Numbered from the stretch's first letter, positions 44,180 through 53,439 are shown. The stretch is 64,000 nucleotides of DNA from Planctomycetota bacterium (GCA_030836185.1 JAURQH010000050.1:62001-126000); one strand, 5' to 3'. Numbers and translations: made by a program. The notes: generated by a model not told the origin, from the sequence alone.

Positions 44180-44845
44180 TTAACGACAACTGCTCAAATG
44201 AGGATCTACGACGTTGGTCCATACTTTGTAACCATCGTCATTCAAGTGCAATCCGTCTTTGGCGAAGAGCCCCGGCTTCGGGGTTCCATCGACTCCCAAC
44301 ATCGGAGTGGCAATATCCAAATAGGTGAGTCGAGGATCTGTCTTGCAGTATTCGGCAATACGCTGATTGGCATCAGACATTTTGGGATACATATCCCAAC
44401 GCTTAATGCTCGGCTTGATGGCGATGTACATGATCTTTGTGGCGGGAAGTTGAGCGTGGACCCGTTTCTGAAAGGTCATGAAGTCTTTGGCAACAATTTC
44501 AGCCGACTTCCCGGCAGCAATGTCGTTATCACCGGCGTACATCAACACAACTTCAGGTTTGTGTTTGAGTACCAGTTGATCAACGTAGGCAATCGAGTCG
44601 GCAATCTGCGAACCGCCAAAGCCTCGATTGATGTATTTTTTCTCAGGGAATGATTCTTCAAGATCCCATAGGCGGATACTCGAACTTCCCACAAAGAGGA
44701 CACCCTGCTGAGGTGGAGGAGAGGCCTGGTCCTGCTCCTCGAATTTTTTGATCGCAGGCCCCCATTTTGCGGACGGGTTTTCAGCCATGACGAAAGGAGG
44801 TGAGACAAATCCGAGCAGCGCAGCAGAAATCAGCAAACAACGCAT
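44180..44845 (-). CDS. secreted SGNH/GDSL esterase-like hydrolase
   Basis: 221 residues. Signal peptide LLISAALLGFVSPPFVMA. SGNH blocks: VLFVGSSSIRLWDLEES (nucleophile Ser in GSSS), NRGFGGSQIADS (Gly), VLMYAGDNDIAAGKS (Asn) and LFAKDGLHLNDDGYKVW (Asp and His). A small exported esterase acting on acetylated glycans or similar substrates is most likely. It is convergent to the exporter (22 bases between stops). It is not closely similar to the SGNH enzyme at 34458-35543. Confidence 0.88.
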   Translation of the reverse strand: MRCLLISAALLGFVSPPFVMAENPSAKWGPAIKKFEEQDQASPPPQQGVLFVGSSSIRLWDLEESFPEKKYINRGFGGSQIADSIAYVDQLVLKHKPEVVLMYAGDNDIAAGKSAEIVAKDFMTFQKRVHAQLPATKIMYIAIKPSIKRWDMYPKMSDANQRIAEYCKTDPRLTYLDIATPMLGVDGTPKPGLFAKDGLHLNDDGYKVWTNVVDPHLSSCR

Positions 44846-44893
44846 GAAAACCTCACCTATGAATGAGAGGTAAAAGTCGATGGAGACTTAGAT

Positions 44894-45061
44894 TCAGCTT
44901 TCGCTCAGCACAGTGAACGGGCTGATACGAGAAACCTTTTCTTGCAGCTCTTGCCGTTCAGGCTCTGTTTTCGCAGCCGCAAACAGCTTGCGATACTTCT
45001 TTAATTTCTCTTTACGCTTCCGCTTTTGAGCGAGTTCGCGATCTTTGTGTCGGCGTCCCAT
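44894..45061 (-). CDS. conserved 55-residue basic protein (DUF6800-like)
   Basis: 55 residues from the ATG at 45061; the longer open frame (to 45184) has no coding character and overlaps the terminator at 45183. The sequence is very basic at first (MGRRHKDRELAQKRKRKEKL, KKYRKLFAAAKTEPERQELQ) and ends with KVSRISPFTVLSES. It should be one or two helices and could bind nucleic acid. I recall very similar small proteins in many planctomycetes; the DUF number is from memory. Function unknown. Confidence 0.7.
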   Translation of the reverse strand: MGRRHKDRELAQKRKRKEKLKKYRKLFAAAKTEPERQELQEKVSRISPFTVLSES

Positions 45062-45182
45062 AATGATCTCAACTATCGTGAATATTGTCTTCTGAATACT
45101 AAATCCAACAATATATAGGGTAACACGCGTCTCGAAGCCGGTCAATTCAACGGAGAAAGCAGAATGACCGCGAAATGGACAC

Positions 45183-45217
45183 AAAAAAACGGGCCGACAC
45201 CATTTGCCGACCCGTTT
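45183..45217 (-). terminator. terminator of the MocA-type oxidoreductase gene
   Basis: Minus-strand AAAACGGGTCGGC pairs with GTCGGCCCGTTTT with one or two imperfect pairs and an AAATGGT loop, followed by seven T. The symmetric A/T flanks could make it work in both directions. Confidence 0.85.
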
Positions 45218-45243
45218 TGTCGTTTCAACGTCCGAATTCGGAG

Positions 45244-46566
45244 TTACATCACTTTCATACCAGTTCCGGGAGTCGGAATCGGATAGAGTCCGTTTTCATC
45301 CGGCAGTGTTGGAGGAGCCGCATCCCAAGAGAGTTCTTTCGGGAAGAGACTGAGGTCCGAATTGAGGGCTTGTTCCCAAGTCACTGTTTGACCGGAATAA
45401 GTCGCAAACCGCCCCATGATGGCGGTCATTGTGCTCTTGGCACCATATTCACCTTCGTTGTAGGGGACATCGTTCCGAATCGCAGCAAACAAATCGTCGT
45501 GCTCGGTTTGGTATGGGTTGTTCTTTTCACCACGATAACGCCACTTCTCGTCACCAGATGTGTAAGAACTGGCGCTGATGTCGGCAGTTCCTTTGGATCC
45601 GTGAGCGTGTTCACTCACACTATTCCAACAACGTGGCATGTGACGACATTGGCTGAACATTTTCGCGCCGTTGGCATATGTGAACTCGACAGCATGGTGA
45701 TCGAAAATCTCACCATACTTCTTGTCGGTACGATATAGACGACCGCCCATTCCATTTGCGGTCATTGGGAAATCGTCCATCAACCAGTTACAGACATCAA
45801 TATTATGAATGTGCTGTTCGTTGATGTGATCACCACACAACCAGTTGTAGTAGTACCAGTTGCGTAATTGGTATTCCATTTCGCCACTGACTTCTTCCCG
45901 CGTTTTGCGAGGATCCCAAACTCCGGCGTTATTCCAGTAACAACGCATTGCAACAATGTCACCAATCGCGCCATCTTTCAGTCGCTTCATTGTTTCCATG
46001 TAAGTGTTTTGGTGATGGCGTTGAAGACCGACACCGACCTTCAGATTCTTTTGCTTGGCAATTTGAACATTTTCGAGCACCTTACGAACACCCGGTGCAT
46101 CGGTGGCCACCGGTTTTTCCATAAAGACGTTCTTACCGGCAGCGACTGCCGCTTCAAACATAATGGGACGGAACCCGGGAGGAGTCGCCAAAATGACAAG
46201 ATCGATATCGCTTGCCATCATCTGCTGAAACGATTCCAGACCAATGAACTTGTGATCGGCATCAACACCAACTCGCTCAGGAGTTTTTGAAAGCTGCTTT
46301 TGGATTCGGCTTAAACTATTTTCCAACTGATCTGGAAACGCATCGGCCATGGCAACCAGTTTCACTGGACCTGCTGTCGAGAGTGCTTGAGTAGCGGCAC
46401 CGGTTCCACGGCCTCCACAACCAATCAATCCCACTTTGACCGTCTCATCGCCCTGAGCATACGCGCCTGATGGCGTCGCCAAGTGTCCAAGGACGGTGGC
46501 ACCAACCGCAGCCGCGGTCGATTGTTTGATAAAATCCCGCCGATCAGCGGTGTTCTTGTCACTCAT
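45244..46566 (-). CDS. exported Gfo/Idh/MocA family oxidoreductase
   Basis: 440 residues. Tat-like signal RRDFIKQSTAAAVGATVLGHLA at residues 9-30. NAD(P)-binding Rossmann domain: VKVGLIGCGGRGTGAATQAL, LVAMADAFPDQLENSLS, DIDLVILATPPGFRPIMFEA, AAGKNVFMEKPVATDAPGVR with the conserved EKP Lys. The C-terminal domain (KVGVGLQRHHQNTYMETMKR, GDIVAMRCYWNNAGVWDPR, GDHINEQHIHNIDVCNWLM) carries the family GGHVxDxxHHxxD-like region with the catalytic His. This exported subgroup is abundant in planctomycetes and presumed to oxidise sugars; cofactor is bound before export. Own terminator at 45183-45217. Confidence 0.93.
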   Translation of the reverse strand: MSDKNTADRRDFIKQSTAAAVGATVLGHLATPSGAYAQGDETVKVGLIGCGGRGTGAATQALSTAGPVKLVAMADAFPDQLENSLSRIQKQLSKTPERVGVDADHKFIGLESFQQMMASDIDLVILATPPGFRPIMFEAAVAAGKNVFMEKPVATDAPGVRKVLENVQIAKQKNLKVGVGLQRHHQNTYMETMKRLKDGAIGDIVAMRCYWNNAGVWDPRKTREEVSGEMEYQLRNWYYYNWLCGDHINEQHIHNIDVCNWLMDDFPMTANGMGGRLYRTDKKYGEIFDHHAVEFTYANGAKMFSQCRHMPRCWNSVSEHAHGSKGTADISASSYTSGDEKWRYRGEKNNPYQTEHDDLFAAIRNDVPYNEGEYGAKSTMTAIMGRFATYSGQTVTWEQALNSDLSLFPKELSWDAAPPTLPDENGLYPIPTPGTGMKVM

Positions 46567-46716
46567 TAGTTTCTCCCGTGTGTGAAAGTGTTGACCTGAA
46601 AGGCAGGCCTAAAAACAATCTGAACCGATCCTGCACGAGCACGCGCAGGTGGTTGATTCTCAATAACAATGCGACTCAGAAACCAGTGTGAAGGATCAGA
46701 ACCGCAGAGTCAATTA

Positions 46717-47781
46717 TTACTTATTCCCACCATCAGCGGTGATCTTTGAAGTCCTGGCCCCTTCAGGAATGATTGGGCCAAGCTTTTTCGCCTCAATCTC
46801 TTTCGCAGTGGGAACTTTCAGAGGTCTCACAACGCGAAATCCCAAAAATTGTGCATCGGTATGATACCACACACTTTTCGGTAATTGGGGATCCTGAATT
46901 TTCCAATCTTCGTTGGAAGCGCGACGAGCGGCGGAACGTAACATTTCTGGATCGTCATCCCAAGAGCCGCCCCGCACACAACGAGGGTAAAGTTCGCCTA
47001 CGACAAACAGTGGGTTTGATGTCATCTTTTTATCAACAATCTGTTGATAGGCATCTTCGTGATATTGATCGAGGCACCATTCGGCCACATTGCCGTGCAT
47101 ATCGTACAAACCCCAAGGATTGGGTTTTTTCAAACCGACCTGCTTGTAGGCATCGTCTGCGTTGTCAAAGAACCAAGCATACTCTTCCAATTTCTCGGGA
47201 TCATCGCCGAAGGAGTAAGCGGTTGTTGTTCCCGCGCGGCACGCATATTCCCATTCCGCTTCGGTCGGCAGACGATAATAGTCTCCCGTTTTGGCAGAGA
47301 GCCATTTGCAATACATTTTGGCTGCCAATTGAGTCATACTGATTGCCGGAAACTGATCGCGTCCCATATTGAAAGTCATATCGGTATATGGCTTGGTCGG
47401 TCGGGTGACAGCATCCGAATTCTTCTCTTGATCGTTCGTTCCCATCTTTAGCCGCAAACGGTCTTCGTACTCCAGAGAAAACATCCAAAGTTCGTACTGA
47501 TTCCAAGTGACCTCGGTTGTTCCCATCCAGAATGGGGCAATCTTTACTTTCACCTGCGGTCCTTCATCGTCTCCACGGTCAGCTTCAGATTCTGCACTTC
47601 CGAGCATAAATTCGCCGCCTGGAATGGGAACCATATCGAATGAAATATCAGTTCCACGGACTTTTTGACTGTATGGCTTCATCTCGACATCTTCAGCATG
47701 GGCGGCAACACCACCAACGAGTAAGATGGAAAGTGACAACAGTGTCGACAGGTTCAGAGTGTTCCAATCTGGATATTTCAA
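46717..47781 (-). CDS. SUMF1/FGE-domain protein without the formylglycine-generating Cys pair
   Basis: 354 residues starting at a TTG at 47781, with AGGAG 8 bases upstream; no in-frame ATG is compatible with the signal peptide (LSTLLSLSILLVGGVAAHA). The SUMF1 fold is complete: MVPIPGGEFMLGSAESEADR, WMGTTEVTWNQYELWM, RLPTEAEWEYACRAGTTTAY, NPWGLYDMHGNVAEWCLDQY, CVRGGSWDDDPEMLRSAARR. In true formylglycine-generating enzymes the last segment carries two Cys close together; here it reads RSAARRASNEDW, so it is probably not a sulfatase-activating enzyme but one of the many SUMF1-like binding or other catalytic forms. Its start codon shares one base with the divergent apbE start. Confidence 0.88.
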   Translation of the reverse strand: MKYPDWNTLNLSTLLSLSILLVGGVAAHAEDVEMKPYSQKVRGTDISFDMVPIPGGEFMLGSAESEADRGDDEGPQVKVKIAPFWMGTTEVTWNQYELWMFSLEYEDRLRLKMGTNDQEKNSDAVTRPTKPYTDMTFNMGRDQFPAISMTQLAAKMYCKWLSAKTGDYYRLPTEAEWEYACRAGTTTAYSFGDDPEKLEEYAWFFDNADDAYKQVGLKKPNPWGLYDMHGNVAEWCLDQYHEDAYQQIVDKKMTSNPLFVVGELYPRCVRGGSWDDDPEMLRSAARRASNEDWKIQDPQLPKSVWYHTDAQFLGFRVVRPLKVPTAKEIEAKKLGPIIPEGARTSKITADGGNK

Positions 47782-48827
47782 TGCAGAGTCTCCTGAAATT
47801 ATTGTTTTGTCTCGCTACGGGCGGGATGATCTTGGTGGGAGGCGACGCCATCGCTCAGTCCTCGTCCACGACAAAAACATTGCTACGTTTTGAGCGGACA
47901 GAGGCACAAATGGGCGTCCCTTTTCGTATTGTAGTATACGCGACCGATCAGTCGGCAGCAAACAAAGCCCTCGATATGGCTTATCAACGAATCAAAGAGT
48001 TGAACGATATTTACAGTGATTATGACCCAAATAGCGAACTTTCCCGGTTATCACGGTCCTCCGGGCGGAAAACACCTGTCCCCGTCAGTCATGAACTCCT
48101 CGATATCCTCCAGGTTTCTGACGAAATCTCTCGACAGTCAAATGGCGCGTTTGACGTGTCGGTCGGCCCTTATGTCCGCCTCTGGCGCCGTACTCGACGA
48201 CAGAAACAGCTTCCCGACTCTGATCGTATGGAAGCCGCTCGAAACTCCGTCGGATATCAATTCATTGAAGTAAATCCCAAACAACAGACGATTGGATTGC
48301 TCCGAGAAAACATGCGGCTCGATTTAGGTGGGATCGCCAAAGGTTACGCAGCCGATGAAGCAATGAAAGTGCTACAAGAACACGGGATCAATTCTGCACT
48401 CATTGATGCCTCGGGAGATTTGCTCGTGAGTGAACCTCCCCCAAACACATCTGCCTGGACCATTGGCATCGCCGCATTGAAGACTCCCGAGGGAGAACCG
48501 ACACAGTTTTTGAAAATCTCCAATGTCGCCGTTGCCACATCGGGAGATGCGTATCAATTCGTCGAAATTGATGGCACCCGGTATTCCCACATCGTGAATC
48601 CGAAAACGGGCATGGGACTGACGACTCACAGTAGCGTCACGGTTGTCGCACCGACAGCCACTTTAGCCGATGCGTGGGCCTCAGCGGTCTCAGTAATGGG
48701 ACCAAAGACAGGATTGCGAGTCATCGCGAGTCAGCCGAAGATCTCTGCACTGGTGCTGACGCTTGAGGAAGAAAATGCAATCTCAGTCCGCTCGTGCGAC
48801 TTTCCTAAGACGGTTGACGGAGAATAA
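47781..48827 (+). CDS. apbE: FAD:protein FMN transferase
   Basis: 348 residues from the ATG at 47781, which follows at once on the TTG start of the divergent SUMF1-domain gene; a longer in-frame start at 47640 would lie wholly antisense to that gene. Export signal KLLFCLATGGMILVGGDAIA. ApbE motifs: MGVPFRIVVYA, NDIYSDYDPNSELSRLS, FDVSVGPYVRLWR, LDLGGIAKGYAADEAM, ALIDASGDLLV, VATSGDAYQF and HIVNPKTGMGL (usual form HIIDP-TG). It attaches FMN to a Thr of target flavoproteins such as NqrB, NqrC or RnfG, using FAD and Mg. No target gene lies in the window. Confidence 0.9.
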   Translation: MQSLLKLLFCLATGGMILVGGDAIAQSSSTTKTLLRFERTEAQMGVPFRIVVYATDQSAANKALDMAYQRIKELNDIYSDYDPNSELSRLSRSSGRKTPVPVSHELLDILQVSDEISRQSNGAFDVSVGPYVRLWRRTRRQKQLPDSDRMEAARNSVGYQFIEVNPKQQTIGLLRENMRLDLGGIAKGYAADEAMKVLQEHGINSALIDASGDLLVSEPPPNTSAWTIGIAALKTPEGEPTQFLKISNVAVATSGDAYQFVEIDGTRYSHIVNPKTGMGLTTHSSVTVVAPTATLADAWASAVSVMGPKTGLRVIASQPKISALVLTLEEENAISVRSCDFPKTVDGE

Positions 48828-48857
48828 GGCGGACTCTCATCCTCTCCTCATTTGAAA

Positions 48858-49925
48858 TCATGTCGGATAGCCGTATTTGGCCAGCGAAAGCCCCCACTCT
48901 GATTGGAGAATTTGTGTTTGCTGGCGGCCAATTTCCAAAATCTTCTCCTCGACCTCAGAGTCAAATTGTGGCGCCATCGGCGGCCCCGTTGACGAGTCGA
49001 CCATACCATTCAGTCCCAGCATTTTCGTCCGCGTTCGAGAAGAACTAAAGCGATACTTCAATTTTGGCAAAACGGAGTTCTCTAACTGTTTGAGTCGATC
49101 GATTGGTCTTTCTGTCCAACGTCTGTTTGTGGACTGATTCTCTGACAGTCGAAATGTTTCTTCGGAATTGATTCCCAGGAATTCAGATAACTCCCCAAAA
49201 AAACCTTCTGCATCAGACTTCAATTGCTCAAAGACAACAATCTTCACCCGATCTTTCCCAAAGCAATTCGTCTAAGTGCGGGCGAATTCCCCCACTCGCA
49301 ACATTCGCTCCAAAGGGTGTGCTTGATGATCGAATGATAACTTGGCCCATTCGTTTACATCAAAATATCGAGGAGCTGGCCCAACATACTTTTTCAACTC
49401 TCGTCCGCTGGCCACATTGTGAGATTTCAGCATTTGAAAGTATTGCGATTTTGTGAAGTTAAGAGGCTCTCGAATTGTGATCAGAATTCGGCAATCTCCA
49501 AACACAACATGCAACAGCTCTGCAAAGTTCTCGCTCTTCTCTTGAGAGAGTTCGCAAATCGCTTCCTGAGAGTAAATCGAAATTTTCCCAGCACCGTTAG
49601 AGGCCTCAATTTGTCGCCGTAATTCCGAAATATCTACCGCCGATAACTGAGGCTGGATGCCAAGAGTTTTGCGGAAGCCATATTCTTTTCGCATTCCCAG
49701 TAAATGCTGGTTCAGTTTCTTAGCCGCCGCAAAGGGGTAGTGACCAAACACTCCGCTGCTTTTATACTTCCCCAAGTAATTAACTTCCGAATGACGGGCG
49801 AACAGAAAACGCTGCAATGTCGTCGTGGCAGTTTTTGGCAAGCCGATATGAATACACGGTAACCCGCACGAACTCTCGGCAGATTCACCCGACATTGAGT
49901 GATGATGACTGGCAGGCGTGGTCAT
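48858..49925 (-). pseudogene. sulfotransferase interrupted by one in-frame TAG
   Basis: The first part (49925 to 49272, 217 residues) has the PAPS-binding loop HIGLPKTATTTLQRFLFARH and the 3'-phosphate segment ILITIREPLNFTKSQYFQML. It stops at a TAG at 49274-49272 after GEFART. Exactly in frame the protein goes on: TNCFGKDRVKIVVFEQLKSD, AEGFFGELSEFLGI, and 129 further residues to the TAA/TGA end at 48858, with the C-terminal pattern of sulfotransferases. One base change (TGG or CAG to TAG) explains it. Either the gene is freshly inactivated, or the TAG is read through; or the base is an error. A GTG at 49247 could restart translation but the second half alone lacks the PAPS loop. Confidence 0.8.
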
Positions 49926-50101
49926 AAAGAAATACTTCTCTACAAAAATCAGCGTCGCTTCACCGGGGATCTACAAATTTGCGACTTAAACAGAGGTGAT
50001 TGGGCTCTTCCCGTTATAAATCATTCTGTGAATCGCAGAAATATCAAATTGTCCTGAACGTATCGTCAACATGCTCAATTGCATTCATAGAGGACCAAAT
50101 T

Positions 50102-50836
50102 TCATCGGCTGTAATTCGTGATTTCCTTTAAGTCGAGGGTTCCATTATGAAGAGCGGTTGCCATTAGCACACCGTCAACGCCCGCTTGTTCGAGAGTCTG
50201 CAAGTCCCGAAGATTGCGAATACCACCTCCCGTGATGATCTGTGTGTCCTTCGAGACTTCGCGAATTCCTGTACAAAGTTCGGTCGTCACTGGGCCGGTC
50301 TCCGAACCAACCGCTTCAAGGTCGAGTACGATGAGACGTTTGTAACCACGATTGATCAAACTCACCGCCAGTGACCTGGCATCAACGGCAGAAAGGCCAT
50401 CGATCTTCCCCATCGGTTGACCTTGCTTGAGGTCGAGGCTGAAGATCACTTTCTCGGGACCAAAACGATTCAGAAATTCATCGAGTAACTCGCTACTCGG
50501 ATTCGTTTCCAAGGCGAGAATCACCGCATCAACTCCCGACTCAATCAGATTGTTTGCTTCATCGACCGTTCGGACTCCCGCGTCAACAATGATTCGAAAA
50601 CCAGCCTCTTTCAGATTTGCATAAGCGCGTACATCAATCCGTCGTGATTGCAGTCCGTCCAGATCGGCCAGATAAAATTCCTGGAATCCGAACTCTGCAG
50701 AGAGAGCGGCTGCGACTCCCGCAGGAGAGGTTTCTGTCGTCAAGAGGCTTTTAATCGGACAATAAGAGGCTCTGTTACCGGCAATTCCGTGGACAACGAC
50801 TCCATCCATCAAATCCAAAACAGGCAGAATTTTCAT
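50102..50836 (-). CDS. HisA/HisF-related TIM-barrel protein
   Basis: 244 residues, the size of HisA. ProFAR isomerase-like features: PVLDLMDGVVVHGIAG at the start (HisA catalytic Asp position), FYLADLDGLQ, IIVDAGVRTVDEANNLIESG, VIFSLDLKQGQP (second Asp position), LIVLDLEAVGSETGP and IITGGGIRNLRDL with the phosphate-binding GGI. The sequence differs from true HisA (no VHLVDLDGA region) and resembles the hisA/hisF-like family found in methanogens and in methanopterin-using bacteria, including planctomycetes; a role in that cofactor's pathway is inferred. No his or other C1 gene is adjacent. Confidence 0.8.
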   Translation of the reverse strand: MKILPVLDLMDGVVVHGIAGNRASYCPIKSLLTTETSPAGVAAALSAEFGFQEFYLADLDGLQSRRIDVRAYANLKEAGFRIIVDAGVRTVDEANNLIESGVDAVILALETNPSSELLDEFLNRFGPEKVIFSLDLKQGQPMGKIDGLSAVDARSLAVSLINRGYKRLIVLDLEAVGSETGPVTTELCTGIREVSKDTQIITGGGIRNLRDLQTLEQAGVDGVLMATALHNGTLDLKEITNYSR

Positions 50837-50930
50837 AAGATCATTGCGAGAGGGGAGTCTCGTTTCTGGGGAACGTGTTTGTTAAAATAGTTCAGCTCTA
50901 TGTGATCAATTTTCAACCCATCAAATCATT

Positions 50931-51332
50931 ATGGCCCATTCCAGCACACGAGACACGACTCCTCAACAATCCGAAACAACAGACACCAAGCCGGGAGTGG
51001 TTCGTTGGTGTTATCGCCTCATTGCGTTGTGTAGTGGATTGTTCATTTTCACAATTTTTGTGATGGTGGCGGTCACGATGTCTGATCCGCGGGTGGCTAC
51101 CAACGAATCAATGAAGACATTTTTTGATCGTCGCGGACTTACCATCATCACCATTGAAGTGACGACAATCCTGTCTCTCGTTACGATTGCCTTTCTTGTT
51201 GATCGTCGCGAGAGTTGGAAAAAGTACCAACGCGAGTATGCGGAGTGGGAAGCACGCATGCAAAAGGTTTCTGCGGAGAATACCGCCCAGTCGATAGAGA
51301 ATGCGTCAAAGCCGGGAGAGAACGATGAGTGA
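50931..51332 (+). CDS. two-helix membrane protein coupled to ligA
   Basis: 133 residues. Polar N-terminus of 25 residues, membrane helix LIALCSGLFIFTIFVMVAVTM, a short loop, helix LTIITIEVTTILSLVTIAFLV, then a charged coiled-coil tail (RRESWKKYQREYAEWEARMQ). The stop overlaps the ligA start (ATGAGTGA), so translation of the two is probably coupled. I do not recognise the family; a link to DNA ligation is not implied by its sequence. Confidence 0.75.
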   Translation: MAHSSTRDTTPQQSETTDTKPGVVRWCYRLIALCSGLFIFTIFVMVAVTMSDPRVATNESMKTFFDRRGLTIITIEVTTILSLVTIAFLVDRRESWKKYQREYAEWEARMQKVSAENTAQSIENASKPGENDE

Positions 51333-53343
51333 GAAGATTCGAAAGGAAATCGAATCGCTGCGGGAGAAACTCCGTCGGCACAACCGGCTCTACTACGTCG
51401 AAGCACGCCCTGAAATCACCGACCTGGAGTTCGACCGACGACTCAAACAACTCGAACAACTCGAACAGGAACACCCCGAGTACGATTCTCCCGACAGCCC
51501 CACCCATCAAGTCGGGGGGGATGCAATTGACGGCTTCACATCGGCCCCCCATCGTGAACCGATGCTCTCCATCGACAATGTCTACGATGAAGCGAAACTG
51601 AATGACTTCACCGAACGTGTCGAAAAACTGCTAGATGGTGAATCCCCGCAGTACACAGTCGAATACAAAATCGATGGCGTCGCGGTGGCTCTCATTTACG
51701 AACAGGGAATATTGGCTCAAGCGCTGACTCGCGGCGATGGCCGTATGGGTGACGACATTACTGCCAACGTGCGGACCATTCGTAGTGTGCCACTCAAACT
51801 GATGGTCGACAATCCTCCTGCACGACTTGAAGTCCGAGGAGAAGGCTACATCGCAAATTCGGAGTTCTCCAAACTACGGGCGAAACAGGAAGAACGTGGC
51901 GAGCAACCGTATGCCAACCCTCGCAACACCACTGCCGGATCACTCAAGCTGCTCGATCCCAAGATCTGTGCCGAGCGTAAATTGTCATTTCTGGCTCACG
52001 GAGTTGGGTCAAACGATGGCGTCGAGTTCGAATCGCACCTGCAATACCTGGACTACCTCCAAACCGCCGGCATTCCCGCCACTCCCAACGTCAAAGCCTT
52101 TGATAACATTCACGACGCGACACAATACGCCCACGAATTGGGTGATGCCATCCCCGAACTCGACTTTGAAGTGGACGGCATCGTGATCAAAGTCAATTCG
52201 ACAGCCCAGCGTCAGAAACTCGGCAACACCACCAAAAGTCCTCGCTGGGTCATTGCCTATAAATGGGAAAAGTACGAAGCCGTCACACGAGTCAAAGAAA
52301 TCGAAGTGACGGTTGGTAAATCGGGAACATTGACACCTCTGGCACATCTCGAACCGGTAGAAATCGCCGGCACAACCGTCTCTCGTTCCACTCTGCACAA
52401 CAAAGAGCAAATCGAAAAACTCGATGTCCGTGAAGGAGACTGGGTCGTCGTGGAAAAAGCGGGCAAGATCATTCCGCACGTGTTACGTGTCGAAGAGCAT
52501 CGCCGGGACGGCTCGGAGAAACCGTACAAATTCCCCATGCAATGCCCTGCCTGTCAAACAAACTCTGTGCAAGATGAAGGTGGCGTTTACATTCGTTGCC
52601 CCAATCCGAATTGTCCGGCTCAACTGAAACAAACACTCACATTCTTCGCATCACGCGGTGCGATGGATATCGAAGGTCTAGGTGAAAAGCTCTCAGAACA
52701 ATTGCTCGATGAAGGTTTCGTCACTACCCTGCCCGATATCTATCGATTAAAAGACAAACAAGACGAACTCCTTGAACTCGAACGAATGGCACAGAAGAAA
52801 CTCGACAATCTGCTTGAGGGAATCGAACAATCCAAAAAACAACCGTTGTGGCGATTATTGACAGGTCTCAACATTCGTCACGTCGGAGCACGCAATGCCC
52901 AAATCCTCTCGGAGAAGTTCGGCGAAATGGACGTGATCCAGAAACAGTCCGCCGAAGAAATTGCCGACGTTGATGAAATCGGTCCCATCATCGCCGATTC
53001 TGTCTATCAATTTCTGCACAGCGATTATGGTTCTCGACTCATCGAAGACCTGCGAACCCTCGGCCTCGACTTCGGAGAACCCATTACGGAAGAACCTTCA
53101 ACCAAAGAGGGATTCCTCGATGGTAAGACACTTGTCGTCACGGGGACTCTCAAGCGATTCACTCGCGATGACATTCACGAGATGATTCGCAATCATGGCG
53201 GCAAACCCACGGGGAGTGTCTCGAAAAAGACCGCTTATCTCGTCGTCGGGGAAGATGCAGGATCCAAGTTGAGTAAGGCTGAGTCCCTTGGAGTCGAGAC
53301 GATCAGTGAGGATGAGTTTCTGGAAATGATTGGCGAAGATTGA
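51325..53343 (+). CDS. ligA: NAD-dependent DNA ligase
   Basis: 672 residues from the ATG at 51325 (GGGAGAG upstream), the usual length. Domain order: Ia (IRKEIESLREKLRRHNRLYY with the NMN-binding Tyr pair), adenylation domain with the active Lys in EYKIDGVAVALIYEQG near residue 115, TRGDGRMGDDITAN, VRGEGY, ANPRNTTAGSLKLLD, VDGIVIKV, RWVIAYKW; OB fold (VTVGKSGTLTPLAHLEPVEI); four-Cys zinc finger (CPAC, then CPNPNC, near residues 407-430); helix-hairpin-helix region (LLTGLNIRHVGARNAQILSE) and BRCT domain from about 590 (LDGKTLVVTGTLKRFTRDDI). It seals nicks in replication and repair. Confidence 0.97.
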   Translation: MSEKIRKEIESLREKLRRHNRLYYVEARPEITDLEFDRRLKQLEQLEQEHPEYDSPDSPTHQVGGDAIDGFTSAPHREPMLSIDNVYDEAKLNDFTERVEKLLDGESPQYTVEYKIDGVAVALIYEQGILAQALTRGDGRMGDDITANVRTIRSVPLKLMVDNPPARLEVRGEGYIANSEFSKLRAKQEERGEQPYANPRNTTAGSLKLLDPKICAERKLSFLAHGVGSNDGVEFESHLQYLDYLQTAGIPATPNVKAFDNIHDATQYAHELGDAIPELDFEVDGIVIKVNSTAQRQKLGNTTKSPRWVIAYKWEKYEAVTRVKEIEVTVGKSGTLTPLAHLEPVEIAGTTVSRSTLHNKEQIEKLDVREGDWVVVEKAGKIIPHVLRVEEHRRDGSEKPYKFPMQCPACQTNSVQDEGGVYIRCPNPNCPAQLKQTLTFFASRGAMDIEGLGEKLSEQLLDEGFVTTLPDIYRLKDKQDELLELERMAQKKLDNLLEGIEQSKKQPLWRLLTGLNIRHVGARNAQILSEKFGEMDVIQKQSAEEIADVDEIGPIIADSVYQFLHSDYGSRLIEDLRTLGLDFGEPITEEPSTKEGFLDGKTLVVTGTLKRFTRDDIHEMIRNHGGKPTGSVSKKTAYLVVGEDAGSKLSKAESLGVETISEDEFLEMIGED

Positions 53344-53439
53344 AACTTCGTCTGTAAATTTGTTGCGCTCGCAACAAGTGCAGTTTTCACTCTTACGACC
53401 AATTCTGTTTCCGAACACTCAACCGCCGTTTTAAGATTT

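Noticed and set aside
45062-45184. Longer start for the small basic protein
   Set aside because: The added 41 codons cover an upstream region with no ribosome site, and the conserved-looking protein begins at MGRRHKD.
49272-49274. Pyrrolysine or other recoding at the sulfotransferase TAG
   Set aside because: Nothing in the window suggests pyrrolysine genes, and a point mutation explains the stop.
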